Below are positions 1 through 5,594 of a DNA stretch of 10,943 nucleotides, in pieces. The DNA is taken from NCBI GenBank assembly GCA_963632245.1, contig CAVGTF010000078.1, forward strand, positions 1 through 10,943. Direction: 5' to 3'. The position numbers and the translations under genes are program-made. How positions within the stretch are numbered: position 1 is the stretch's first letter; every line of letters starts with the position of its first letter. The stretch is from UBA1724 sp963632245 (GTDB lineage Bacteria; Verrucomicrobiota; Lentisphaeria; Oligosphaerales; Oligosphaeraceae). The notes beneath the pieces were generated by a model. It ran no database searches. It saw nothing but the letters and a program-made list of their open reading frames with translations, and was not told the DNA's origin.

Positions 1-68
1 ACGGAAGACGGCTCTGCTGGAGAGCAACCGTCCAGGGATCGCGACGTCACGCCAATGGTCTCGACCGT

Positions 69-97
69 GCCGGCAGGCCCCAATTCCTGCCGGCTTT
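69..97 (+). terminator. Hairpin with short T-run, probable terminator of an upstream gene
   Basis: GCCGGCAGG at 69-77 pairs perfectly with CCTGCCGGC at 86-94 across an 8-base loop and is followed by TTTCTGT. The 9-bp GC-rich stem with a short T-rich tail fits an intrinsic terminator for a gene left of the window, although the T-run is weak. Confidence 0.45.
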
Positions 98-109
98 CTG
101 TACAACGAT

Positions 110-127
110 CTCCGGTTTGGACCGGAG
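110..127. repeat. Perfect 7-bp hairpin
   Basis: CTCCGGT (110-116) and ACCGGAG (121-127) form a 7-bp stem with a TTGG loop. There is no T-run after it. It sits 15 bases after the probable terminator hairpin and could be a processing or structural element. The role is unknown. Confidence 0.4.
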
Positions 128-150
128 TGTGTCCATGCCTTGAAAAACTC

Positions 151-183
151 CGGGGCGGGGGCTCGGGGCCATGCCCCCCCCCG
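151..183. repeat. G-tract/C-tract element
   Basis: Runs GGGG, GGGGG and GGGG at 152-168 are followed by nine C at 174-182. GGGGC (165-169) can pair with GCCCC (173-177). A similar G5-C-AA-G-C6 element lies at 2734-2748 in the other large gap, which suggests a recurring intergenic motif. Only three G-tracts are present, one short of a canonical intramolecular quadruplex. Confidence 0.35.
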
Positions 184-215
184 ACAGGGAAATGCCCCAC
201 AAGGAAAAACACCAC

Positions 216-236
216 GTCTGAAAATTCGTTTCAGAC
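216..236 (+). promoter_or_regulatory. 5' leader hairpin ahead of the beta-helix gene
   Basis: GTCTGAAA (216-223) pairs perfectly with TTTCAGAC (229-236) around a 5-base loop. It lies 14 bases before the AGGAG Shine-Dalgarno sequence (251-255) of the start codon at 261. The hairpin would leave the ribosome binding site free, so it may protect or stabilise the 5' end of the mRNA. The function is inferred from position only. Confidence 0.35.
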
Positions 237-250
237 CTACCCAACCCCCT

Positions 251-255
251 AGGAG
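251..255 (+). promoter_or_regulatory. Ribosome binding site that fixes the start at 261
   Basis: AGGAG lies five bases before the ATG at 261. That ATG opens a textbook signal peptide, so the site supports 261 rather than the internal ATG at 340 as the true start of the beta-helix gene, even though the 261 frame is broken at 372. Confidence 0.65.
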
Positions 256-260
256 ACAAC

Positions 261-1578
261 ATGCGAGGATTTTCAAAATTCCGCGTCCTGGCGGCTGCCA
301 TTCTTACGCTGTCCTTGTCTTTGACTGCGGCAGATTGGTATGTCTCTGCCAATGTCGGCAACAACAAAAAATGATGGTAGCCAGGCTGCGCCCTTCAAAA
401 ATATTTGGAAGGCGGTGGACAAGGCGTCCAATGGCGATGTGATTCATGTTGCCGGTGGCGAGTACTCCGGCCGTATGAATTGTGGTTGGATCGAAGTCAA
501 GAAGGCAGTCAAGCTATTGGGCTCCTACAATGACGACTTCTCGGCGCGGGACTTGCAGAATACCCCGAGTTGCCTGCGTCCGACAACGGAGCAATCCAAG
601 ACCCGTCCGCAATCGGCGACGCTGACGATCAATACGGAGTCCTTGGGCCAAGACCAGGACGTCGTGATCGATGGCTTTGTCTTTGATCACACTCGCGCAA
701 ATTCCTACCATGCGACCGATGGCAAGCCGGAGGGCATGGAATTCGGGCGGTTGTGCATTCCCCCCGAAAAAGGTAAATCGGCAGGCCTGTCGATTGACAA
801 GGCGCTGGTGAGCGCGAAGACTACCGGAAAATTCACGATTAGCAACTGCCTGTTCTTGAATGCCAGCAATTTCGCATTGCTGGTCGCGCATCGCGAAGGC
901 GAGGTGAATGTGGTCAACAACGTCTTCCTGGGCAGCCGTAATGCCGCAGTCGACGTGCATAGCATCAATGCCAAACCGGACATGGTGGTCTTCAATTTCG
1001 ACCACAACACCGCGATGTTCTCCTGGCAGCAGAAGCGCGATCCGGATGCCAACATGGGCTATGCTGTCCGCGCGAACGCCAAGACGATCACCAACATTAC
1101 CAATAACATCCTTGGCTTCAATTACATGACTGGTTTTGACAACACCAAGGGCGATGACAGGACAAAGAAGATCCGCCTGGAGAAGAACATCTTCTTCTGC
1201 AATCGCGGTGCGGATGTAACGGTTACTGTGAGCCCCAATATCCTCAAGCTGAAGGTGGATGGCGATGGCTTTGAGGACATCGCGGATCTGGAGTGCATGG
1301 AGGAAGTCTCGGGGAATCTTAGCCTGACCGATCCGGCGCTCTTCAATGGCATTCTGGACAAGGTCTATGCTGGTGCCTTCCTGAATATGGTGGCCTCGAT
1401 GGATCCCGAATACGATGAGAATTCGGATGTAAACCAGTTCCGCGAAGCACTCGGCCTGAACAAGCAGGGCACCATCAAGATCAAGGTCTCGATGTATGCG
1501 AATCCCTATCCGTACGACAGCGCAATCAAATTCTTCGGCGTTGTCGAGGGCACCGGTGCACAGGCACCCAAATTCTAA
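261..1578 (+). CDS. Exported right-handed parallel beta-helix protein, frameshifted near the N-terminus
   Basis: The reading frame from ATG 261 encodes a signal peptide (basic MRGFSKFR, a hydrophobic stretch to about residue 22, probable cleavage after LTAA), then WYVSANVGNNKK and a TGA stop at 372-374. The +1 frame continues without a break to the stop at 1578 and resumes the expected sequence (NDGSQAAPFKNIWKAVDKA). Removing one A from the A6 run at 366-371 gives one 438-residue protein. The start of the body resembles DUF1565-type beta-helix proteins: 'PFKNIWKAVDKASNGDVIHV', then 'VKLLGSY'. Asn-rich coil repeats such as 'ISNCLFLNASNFALLV' and 'VNVVNNVFLGSRNAAVDV' follow. This fold usually binds or cleaves polysaccharide, but I see no catalytic signature, so no substrate is proposed. 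If the break is real, translation would have to restart at ATG 340, giving a 412-residue product without a signal peptide. The frameshift could be a mutation, an assembly error or programmed. Confidence 0.75.
366..374 (+). other. One-base frame break at AAAAAA-TGA
   Basis: Frame 261 reads AAC AAC AAA AAA TGA, while the long downstream frame reads AAA AAT GAT GGT. One A too many in the A6 run explains the break. A +1 ribosomal shift at AAA-TGA or transcriptional slippage on A6 would also join the frames. Confidence 0.7.
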
Positions 1579-1585
1579 AAAAGCT

Positions 1586-1621
1586 GAATCCGTGGGGTTG
1601 TGAAGACAGCTCCACGGATTC
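1586..1621. terminator. Long hairpin after the beta-helix gene
   Basis: A stem of about 15 bp forms between 1586-1600 and 1607-1621 with a 6-base loop. It includes nine consecutive perfect pairs (AATCCGTGG with CCACGGATT) and two G-U pairs in the inner part. There is no T-run on the plus-strand side. On the minus strand it would be followed by a run of six T. It begins eight bases after the beta-helix stop and probably ends or protects that mRNA. Confidence 0.5.
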
Positions 1622-1665
1622 CGGCAATGGCACTTGCCGCCCCCTTCACCACCGTCGTTGCAACC

Positions 1666-2592
1666 ATGGAAAACCTGGTCATTCTCGGAACTGGTCCCGC
1701 CGGATGCACCGCCGCCATCTACGCCGCGCGCGCGGGATTCGCACCGTTATTATTAGCGGGGCCGTTGCCGGGCGGGCTGCTCACCCAGACGCCGAAGATC
1801 GAGAACTACCCGGGCTTTCCGAAGCCCGTCAGTGGCTTCGATCTCACGGATGCCATGATGCAACAGGCGGAGAAGCTGGGCGCACGGGTGCAATTCCATA
1901 GTGTCCGGGCGCTCCAGCTGGATTGCGATCCCAAGACGCTGGTACTGGACGACAGCACGGAATTACAATCGAAGGCGGTGATTATAGCCACAGGCGCGAA
2001 GCACCGCCAGGCGGAGAATCGCGGGAGGATCCACGGACGGAATGTCTCCACCTGCGCAACCTGCGATGGTCCCTTCTACCGTGGAAAGACGGTGGCGCTA
2101 GTGGGCAATGGCAGTGCCGCCCTGAACGAGGCACTATATCTCTGCTCCCTGGTGGGGACGCTCCATCTGATTCTCCCCAGCGATTCCATGAGGGGCCCCG
2201 CAGTCCTCCGGGAACGCCTCGAGCAATGCCCCAACCTGGTGGTGCATCCGCAATGTCGGCTGGTGGAGACCCGGAACAACGCCGCGGACGAAGTGGAGTC
2301 GGTGGTCTTGAAGGAACTATTGACTGGGAAGGAGGTCATTCTGGGAGTGCAGGGGCTCTTCTTGGCGCTGGGCTTCGATCCCGATACCGCGCTACTCAAA
2401 GGCACCGGAATCACCCTGGACGACGCAGGGTATATTAAGCGGCCCGACCCCGAAACCAGCCTCACGAATCTCCCCGGAGTCTTCGCCGCAGGAGACTGCA
2501 CTTCCCCTCACTACAAACAGGCCGTCATCGCCGCCGGCACCGGCGCTAAGGCGGGAATCGATGCGGCAGAATTTCTTATGCGGCACGCATGA
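1666..2592 (+). CDS. trxB: Thioredoxin-reductase-like FAD disulfide reductase with atypical cofactor motif
   Basis: The 308-residue product has the family's usual length and order: FAD-binding GTGPAG (8-13), 'QTPKIENYPGFP' (41-52), 'IIATGA' (106-111), the redox pair CATC (Cys130, Cys133), a second nucleotide fold with GNGSAA (147-152), and the C-terminal FAD motif 'GVFAAGDCTSPHYKQAV' (271-287). It should pass electrons to thioredoxin, which is encoded 385 bases downstream. The HRR part of the NADPH-phosphate motif HRRxxxR is replaced by Leu-Pro-Ser (170-172), with only Arg176 kept, so NADPH may not be the donor. NADH, ferredoxin or another flavin donor is possible. I chose ATG 1666 because family proteins begin right at this beta strand. 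An in-frame GTG at 1600 lies inside a strong hairpin and would add 22 unlikely residues. No Shine-Dalgarno sequence is visible. Confidence 0.88.
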   Translation: MENLVILGTGPAGCTAAIYAARAGFAPLLLAGPLPGGLLTQTPKIENYPGFPKPVSGFDLTDAMMQQAEKLGARVQFHSVRALQLDCDPKTLVLDDSTELQSKAVIIATGAKHRQAENRGRIHGRNVSTCATCDGPFYRGKTVALVGNGSAALNEALYLCSLVGTLHLILPSDSMRGPAVLRERLEQCPNLVVHPQCRLVETRNNAADEVESVVLKELLTGKEVILGVQGLFLALGFDPDTALLKGTGITLDDAGYIKRPDPETSLTNLPGVFAAGDCTSPHYKQAVIAAGTGAKAGIDAAEFLMRHA

Positions 2593-2663
2593 GAAATTCC
2601 GCCGCGGAGGGAGTAAATAGAAGGTTGTAGGTAGTAGGTTTATAAGGTCGCTCCGCGGAAATT

Positions 2664-2681
2664 CCGCCGCACAAGCGGCGG
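2664..2681. repeat. Perfect 7-bp GC hairpin
   Basis: CCGCCGC (2664-2670) pairs with GCGGCGG (2675-2681) around an ACAA loop. It lies about 70 bases after the reductase stop and lacks a T-run, so it may be a 3' structure or part of the repeat element rather than a classical terminator. Confidence 0.4.
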
Positions 2682-2733
2682 TACCATGCTTCGCGAAATT
2701 TCGGCATAAAAACGAAGCGGCATCCAAAGGACT

Positions 2734-2747
2734 GGGGGCAAGCCCCC
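2734..2747. repeat. GGGGGC-AA-GCCCCC inverted repeat
   Basis: GGGGGC (2734-2739) and GCCCCC (2742-2747) are perfect inverted copies, followed by more C (2748 and 2750-2756). It resembles the G/C-tract at 151-183 and may be a recurring intergenic motif of this genome. Confidence 0.4.
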
Positions 2748-2856
2748 CGCCCCCCCTAAAAACAACTTTCCCTAGGCAAAGGGTATTGCATTAACCTGCT
2801 CCCTACTCCCTTCTCCCTACTACCTGCGCCCACAAGAGCGCCGAAGCCTCGGCGGA

Positions 2857-2971
2857 AGAGCCACGCAGCGACCTTACAACTAACGGCTAATCACTAACCT
2901 GCTAGGTACTCATTCAGAGAGCCGCGCAGCGACCTTACAACTAACGGCTAGTCACTAACCTGCTAAATACT
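2857..2971. repeat. Two-copy direct repeat, 61-base period
   Basis: A unit of about 54 bases at 2857-2910 recurs at 2918-2971 with four mismatches. Both copies contain GCAGCGACCTTACAACTAAC, then CGGCTA, then TCACTAACCTGCTA. The second copy ends seven bases before the thioredoxin start codon, so it would form the gene's 5' leader. The core AGCGACCTTA also appears inverted at 2643-2652. Confidence 0.8.
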
Positions 2972-2977
2972 AGAACA

Positions 2978-3289
2978 ATGTCCGAGATCACGCAATTGAC
3001 ATCTGAGAATTTCCAAGAGACCATCGCGCAGGGGACCTGGCTGGTGGACTTTTGGGCGACCTGGTGTGGTCCCTGCCGCATGCAGGGTCGCATTTTAGAC
3101 GAATCGCTGGAGCAGCTGTCGGCTGCGGGGGCGAAGATTGGCAAGATCAACGTGGATGAGCAGGCGGGTTTGGCGATGCGCTTCAATGTGCTTTCCATCC
3201 CGACGCTGATTGTCTTCAAGGATGGTCAGAAGGTCAAGGAGATGGTGGGAGTCCACCAGCTGGCCGATCTCCTGGACGCCCTGAAGTAA
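2978..3289 (+). CDS. trxA: Thioredoxin
   Basis: The 103-residue protein has the classic single-domain thioredoxin length. The active site WCGPC lies at residues 29-33 (Cys30, Cys33), preceded by 'VDFWAT'. The buried Asp24 and the cis-proline Pro75 in 'SIPTL' are present, followed by the final strand 'IVFKDGQ'. It is a cytoplasmic disulfide reductant, probably recycled by the reductase encoded upstream. ATG 2978 gives the normal N-terminus. No Shine-Dalgarno sequence precedes it; the repeat at 2918-2971 does instead. The gene is followed after 60 bases by the CpXC gene on the same strand, which suggests cotranscription. The residues after the active site (RMQGRILDE) differ from the commoner K-M-I-A-P version but should not prevent function. 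Identification is firm. The gene symbol is by family, and the genome may hold other thioredoxins. Confidence 0.95.
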   Translation: MSEITQLTSENFQETIAQGTWLVDFWATWCGPCRMQGRILDESLEQLSAAGAKIGKINVDEQAGLAMRFNVLSIPTLIVFKDGQKVKEMVGVHQLADLLDALK

Positions 3290-3349
3290 CTCGCACGCCC
3301 TCGCCCACATTCGTCTCTTCTCGTTTTCCCTACCCTCTTTTCGCGCGCC

Positions 3350-4039
3350 ATGGCCGAGCCATTGACCCTCCAATGTCCACACTGCGGAACGCAGTTCTCC
3401 TTCCAGCCTGTCACCCTCCTCACCCCCGAGGACTCCCACGAGGAGGAGTTGAACCACGGCACCCTGAACTGCGTCCAGTGTCCCGAGTGCGGCAAGACCC
3501 TCAATGTCCCCGTGCGGATCACCTTCCGGGATGCAGAGCACTCCTTCCTGCTAGTCCAGGAGCCCCGTCCGCTTCCGGAGGCCGATGCCGCCAAGCGTGC
3601 CTTGCAGTTGGACGAAGCGGCGACCCGTGCCGCGTTGGAGAAGGGGATCCAGCGTCCGGTGGTGCGGATGGTCTTCACGCGTCCCGACTTCCTGGAGAAA
3701 CTCTACCTCCACCAGAAGGACCTGGATGACCGCGTGGTGGAATTCGCGAAATACCAGCTTTTCAATGGCGGCACCCAGGATGGCGCCTTGAATCCCAGCC
3801 GTCATCGGCTGCTCTTCGACTACAGCCAGAGCGATGCGGAGCGGATGGTCTTCCTGGTCTACGACCGCGTCAGCGGCAAGCCCATCCGGATGCTGCAGGT
3901 GCCCAGGACGGAATACGACGCCCTCGCCGAAGAGATCGCCATCAATCCCGCCATCCAGAAAGAGCTGGACAACTGCTTCCCGGGGTGCCGCGTGGATGTG
4001 GACCAGATCTTCCAGGCACTCTCCCGCGAGACGAAATAA
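3350..4039 (+). CDS. CpXC-domain zinc-ribbon-like protein
   Basis: The 229-residue protein has two Cys-Pro-x-Cys pairs, CPHC at residues 9-12 and CPEC at 44-47. They are separated by the segment 'LNHGTLNCVQ' typical of the CpXC family (PF14353), which contains small uncharacterised proteins thought to bind zinc. An extra Cys41 lies just before the second pair. The rest (about 60-229) is a mixed alpha/beta region without a motif I can name, apart from 'MVFLVYDRVSGKPIRM'. There is no signal peptide or membrane segment, so it is likely cytoplasmic. ATG 3350 starts eight residues before the first CPxC. The 60-base gap before it is pyrimidine-rich and lacks a Shine-Dalgarno sequence. It lies between thioredoxin and a SUI1 gene, the latter only 14 bases downstream. 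The cysteines could be thioredoxin targets, but that is a guess from position. Confidence 0.8.
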   Translation: MAEPLTLQCPHCGTQFSFQPVTLLTPEDSHEEELNHGTLNCVQCPECGKTLNVPVRITFRDAEHSFLLVQEPRPLPEADAAKRALQLDEAATRAALEKGIQRPVVRMVFTRPDFLEKLYLHQKDLDDRVVEFAKYQLFNGGTQDGALNPSRHRLLFDYSQSDAERMVFLVYDRVSGKPIRMLQVPRTEYDALAEEIAINPAIQKELDNCFPGCRVDVDQIFQALSRETK

Positions 4040-4040
4040 A

Positions 4041-4045
4041 GGAGG
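4041..4045 (+). promoter_or_regulatory. Ribosome binding site of the SUI1 gene
   Basis: GGAGG starts one base after the CpXC stop codon and eight bases before ATG 4054. It decides the start: reading the frame further upstream would add residues overlapping the CpXC gene with no SUI1 similarity. Confidence 0.8.
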
Positions 4046-4053
4046 GGAACGCC

Positions 4054-4533
4054 ATGAAACCGCGCAAGAAGGAATCGCAGCAGAACACCTCGCCGGTCCT
4101 CAACGACCAGAATTGGAACAATCCCTTCGTGGGACTGAAGATCGATCTCCCCGAGCCCCCCAAGCCCGCGCCTCCGCCGCCGCCCACCGAGGAAGAGAAG
4201 AAGCAAGCGTCGCTCTCCAAGGAGGACCTGGAGCTCCTCAAGGCCTTCGGCGGCGATATCGCCATCGGGCACGACAACTCCGAGAAGGCGTCCAAGAGCC
4301 GCGGGAGAGTCTCTTTCCAGCTACGCCGAAAGGGGCGTGGCGGCAAGACGGTCACCTGCGTGCAGGGACTCGCCACACTGGAACTCCCCGAGCAAATGGA
4401 GCTGTGTTCCCGCATCAAGGAAGCGCTGGGCATCGGCGCACATTTCCTGGAGGGCACTCTGGAACTCCAGGGCGACCAAATCCAGCGCGCCACACAGTGG
4501 TTCGAAAAACAGGGCTTCCAGACCCATAAGTAA
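4054..4533 (+). CDS. SUI1/eIF1-family protein (YciH-like translation factor)
   Basis: The 159-residue protein has a SUI1 fold in its second half (about 83-157). 'RRKGRGGKTVTCVQGL' matches the basic R/K-G-x-GK loop of the family. 'LCSRIKEALGIGAHFLEGTLELQGDQ' matches the conserved core 'LKkkLGcGG...g.IeiQGD', with His in place of the usual second Gly-region residues. The final helix is 'ATQWFEKQGF'. eIF1 checks start codons in eukaryotes. Bacterial YciH-type proteins bind the small ribosomal subunit and are proposed to influence initiation fidelity, under stress in some cases. The first 80 residues are low-complexity: a Pro stretch (PEPPKPAPPPPP), an acidic-lysine stretch and a short helix, longer than in compact YciH proteins of about 110 residues. 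A clear GGAGG and a 14-base gap after the CpXC gene indicate an operon. Confidence 0.85.
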   Translation: MKPRKKESQQNTSPVLNDQNWNNPFVGLKIDLPEPPKPAPPPPPTEEEKKQASLSKEDLELLKAFGGDIAIGHDNSEKASKSRGRVSFQLRRKGRGGKTVTCVQGLATLELPEQMELCSRIKEALGIGAHFLEGTLELQGDQIQRATQWFEKQGFQTHK

Positions 4534-4728
4534 AAAAAACTATCACCCGCCGCAGACGACACGATATTTTCACGCGTCCGCGGCGAGGGAGAGGGAACTA
4601 GGGAGAAAGGTGCGCGGGCGCGCTCGCTCCGTTTTTTTATCACAAGGGGCTTTCAGATCCACGACTTGGGGTGCTTTCCAGCGCGAGTGCCCATACCGCC
4701 GGTTTTTCCACCAAGCCCGCTAACCCGC
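4534..4728. other. Convergent intergenic region
   Basis: This 195-base gap lies between the ends of two convergent transcription units. It contains a GC-rich inverted repeat followed by seven T (4612-4638), read as the plus-strand terminator. No gene or clear minus-strand terminator was seen. Confidence 0.5.
4602..4638 (+). terminator. Probable intrinsic terminator of the thioredoxin-CpXC-SUI1 unit
   Basis: GCGC (4612-4615) pairs with GCGC (4620-4623) around GGGC. An outer GGAG (4602-4605) can pair with CTCC (4627-4630). A run of seven T (4632-4638) follows directly. The stem is imperfect, but the T-run and its position about 100 bases after the last stop codon support termination. Confidence 0.45.
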
Positions 4729-5556
4729 TCAAGAAATGGGCCTCCAGAACTTTTTTTCCTGGATATAGCACTTCTTCTGCTCCGGAGTCAGGCCCTCGTA
4801 GAGTTCCCGCCAGGTGAGTCCGGCCTGATTGGCATTTTCGGGACTGCAGCCATGCGTCATGAGGAATTCCGGAAAACCGTTATCGTCGGCAAACCAAACC
4901 GTTTCTGGATTCTTTATGATATACCAGAGGAGATTTCGTCCGAAGGCATCCCGGACGCCTCCGATGGTGCCTGGATACCACTCCTCGATGGCGCCCAGGA
5001 TTTTTATCGCCTTATTATCGGGGAATTCCGTCACCAGGAGACAGCAGAGTTCCGGGAGAGTGAGGACCGCCTCGGGGATGCGTCCCGACTCCAAAAGATT
5101 CCTCAGGATCTTCATGGCGCCGGCCTGTAGCACCTCCCAGATCAGGCTATAGGAGACAGCCATGCCGGAGAGATCCAGCGAGATCGCAAATGCCGCCGCG
5201 TCGTCCTCTTGCAATGCAGCGCGCATGGGCGCCGTCATCCGCGCTTTCACGTGCCCCCGCCCGATGGTGTAGCGGAGCATCTCCCATCCCGGCTTCTGAA
5301 GCGCGCAGTATCGGTGGCAGCAGTCAGGACTCTCGACGAAGAGGGGATCGGTCACTAGGGAATTCCGCAAGCGTTCGGTGGTGGCAACGCCATCACTGCC
5401 CCTTGCGCGATACGCGTCTCTTGCGCGCAAATACGCGTCGCGGCGTCGGCATACCTCGATGGCGCCATCAGGCGTCTCCACAAGGATCGGCCATTCGGAT
5501 CTTCGAAAATCGAAGGGGTTCCAGAGCTTCAGAAGAAGGAAATTCCAGAGCGTCAC
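4729..5556 (-). CDS. Ankyrin-repeat-like protein, start uncertain
   Basis: From GTG 5556 the product is 275 residues, without signal peptide or membrane segment. Residues about 201-260 resemble an ankyrin-like unit: 'DAFGRNLLWYIIKN', a helix, then 'GCSPENANQAGLTWREL', close to the D-x-x-G-x-T-x-L / G-a-x-x-n-x-x-x-G-x-T pattern. Earlier helical pairs (about 108-195, 'MRAALQEDDAAAFAISLDLS') may be degenerate repeats. Such domains usually bind proteins. The activator gene ends 34 bases upstream on the same strand. In frame, the codons before the GTG (K-Y-F-F-N-E-E-L) read like natural continuation but have no start codon. Inserting one A after the ATGA that overlaps the activator's stop would give a start MKATGKYFFNEELVTLW, so a one-base frameshift is possible. 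If the GTG is used, GAGGAG lies only three bases before it. The function is unknown, with a regulatory partner of the activator as the best guess. Confidence 0.68.
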   Translation of the reverse strand: MTLWNFLLLKLWNPFDFRRSEWPILVETPDGAIEVCRRRDAYLRARDAYRARGSDGVATTERLRNSLVTDPLFVESPDCCHRYCALQKPGWEMLRYTIGRGHVKARMTAPMRAALQEDDAAAFAISLDLSGMAVSYSLIWEVLQAGAMKILRNLLESGRIPEAVLTLPELCCLLVTEFPDNKAIKILGAIEEWYPGTIGGVRDAFGRNLLWYIIKNPETVWFADDNGFPEFLMTHGCSPENANQAGLTWRELYEGLTPEQKKCYIQEKKFWRPIS

Positions 5557-5594
5557 CAGCTCCTCATTGAAGAAGTATTTGCCGGTCGCTTCAT
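5553..5594 (-). other. 13-codon mini reading frame bridging two genes, or relic of a frameshift
   Basis: ATG 5594 overlaps the activator's stop as ATGA and encodes MKRPANTSSMRSW. Its TGA overlaps the GTG at 5556 as GTGA. This would permit translational coupling through a short leader peptide. Alternatively the same ATG is the real start of the ankyrin-like gene and one base has been lost. Confidence 0.35.

Larger units (their letters stand above)
1..260. other. Leader/intergenic region without a convincing gene
   Basis: One frame is open from the left edge to about 252 and another stays open to about 442, but their translations are rich in Pro, Arg and Gly with no recognisable domain, so I do not call a gene. 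The region holds perfect inverted repeats at 69-94, 110-127 and 216-236, and a G-tract followed by a run of nine C at 151-182. It looks like the 3' end of an upstream transcription unit followed by the leader of the beta-helix gene. No convincing -35/-10 pair was identified. Confidence 0.5.
2593..2977. other. 385-base intergenic region rich in repeats and hairpins
   Basis: No gene is supported here. GAAATTCCGCCGC occurs twice (2593-2605 and 2658-2670). AGGTAGTAGG (2629-2638) is inverted relative to CCTACTACCT (2816-2825). TAAGGTCGCT (2643-2652) is inverted relative to AGCGACCTTA in both copies of a 61-base-period repeat at 2857-2971. The gap also contains a pyrimidine stretch built on CCCTACT (about 2799-2825). 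The composition resembles an interspersed repeat or the remains of a small non-coding element. The promoter for thioredoxin presumably lies here but could not be pinpointed. Confidence 0.6.

Noticed and set aside
152..168. G-quadruplex in the leader region
   Set aside because: Only three G-tracts of sufficient length occur together. A fourth is missing, so an intramolecular quadruplex is not supported.
47..367. Minus-strand frame of 106 codons opposite the beta-helix signal peptide
   Set aside because: It overlaps a convincing signal peptide and leader on the other strand. The product has no recognisable features.
1600..1665. N-terminal extension of the reductase from GTG 1600
   Set aside because: The start lies inside a strong hairpin, lacks a ribosome binding site, and adds 22 residues ahead of the normal first strand.
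2392..2727. Minus-strand open frame of 111 codons across the reductase end and the repeat region
   Set aside because: Half is antisense to the reductase and the rest translates the repeat-rich gap. It has no domain and no ribosome binding site.
2774..2790. Possible sigma-54 promoter AGGCAAAGGGTATTGCA upstream of thioredoxin
   Set aside because: The spacing between GG and GC is 11 bases, while sigma-54 requires 10, and the first base of the TGGCA box does not match.
2857..2971. CRISPR-like array
   Set aside because: There are only two copies, the repeat unit is 54 bases with a 7-base gap, and no cas genes are nearby.
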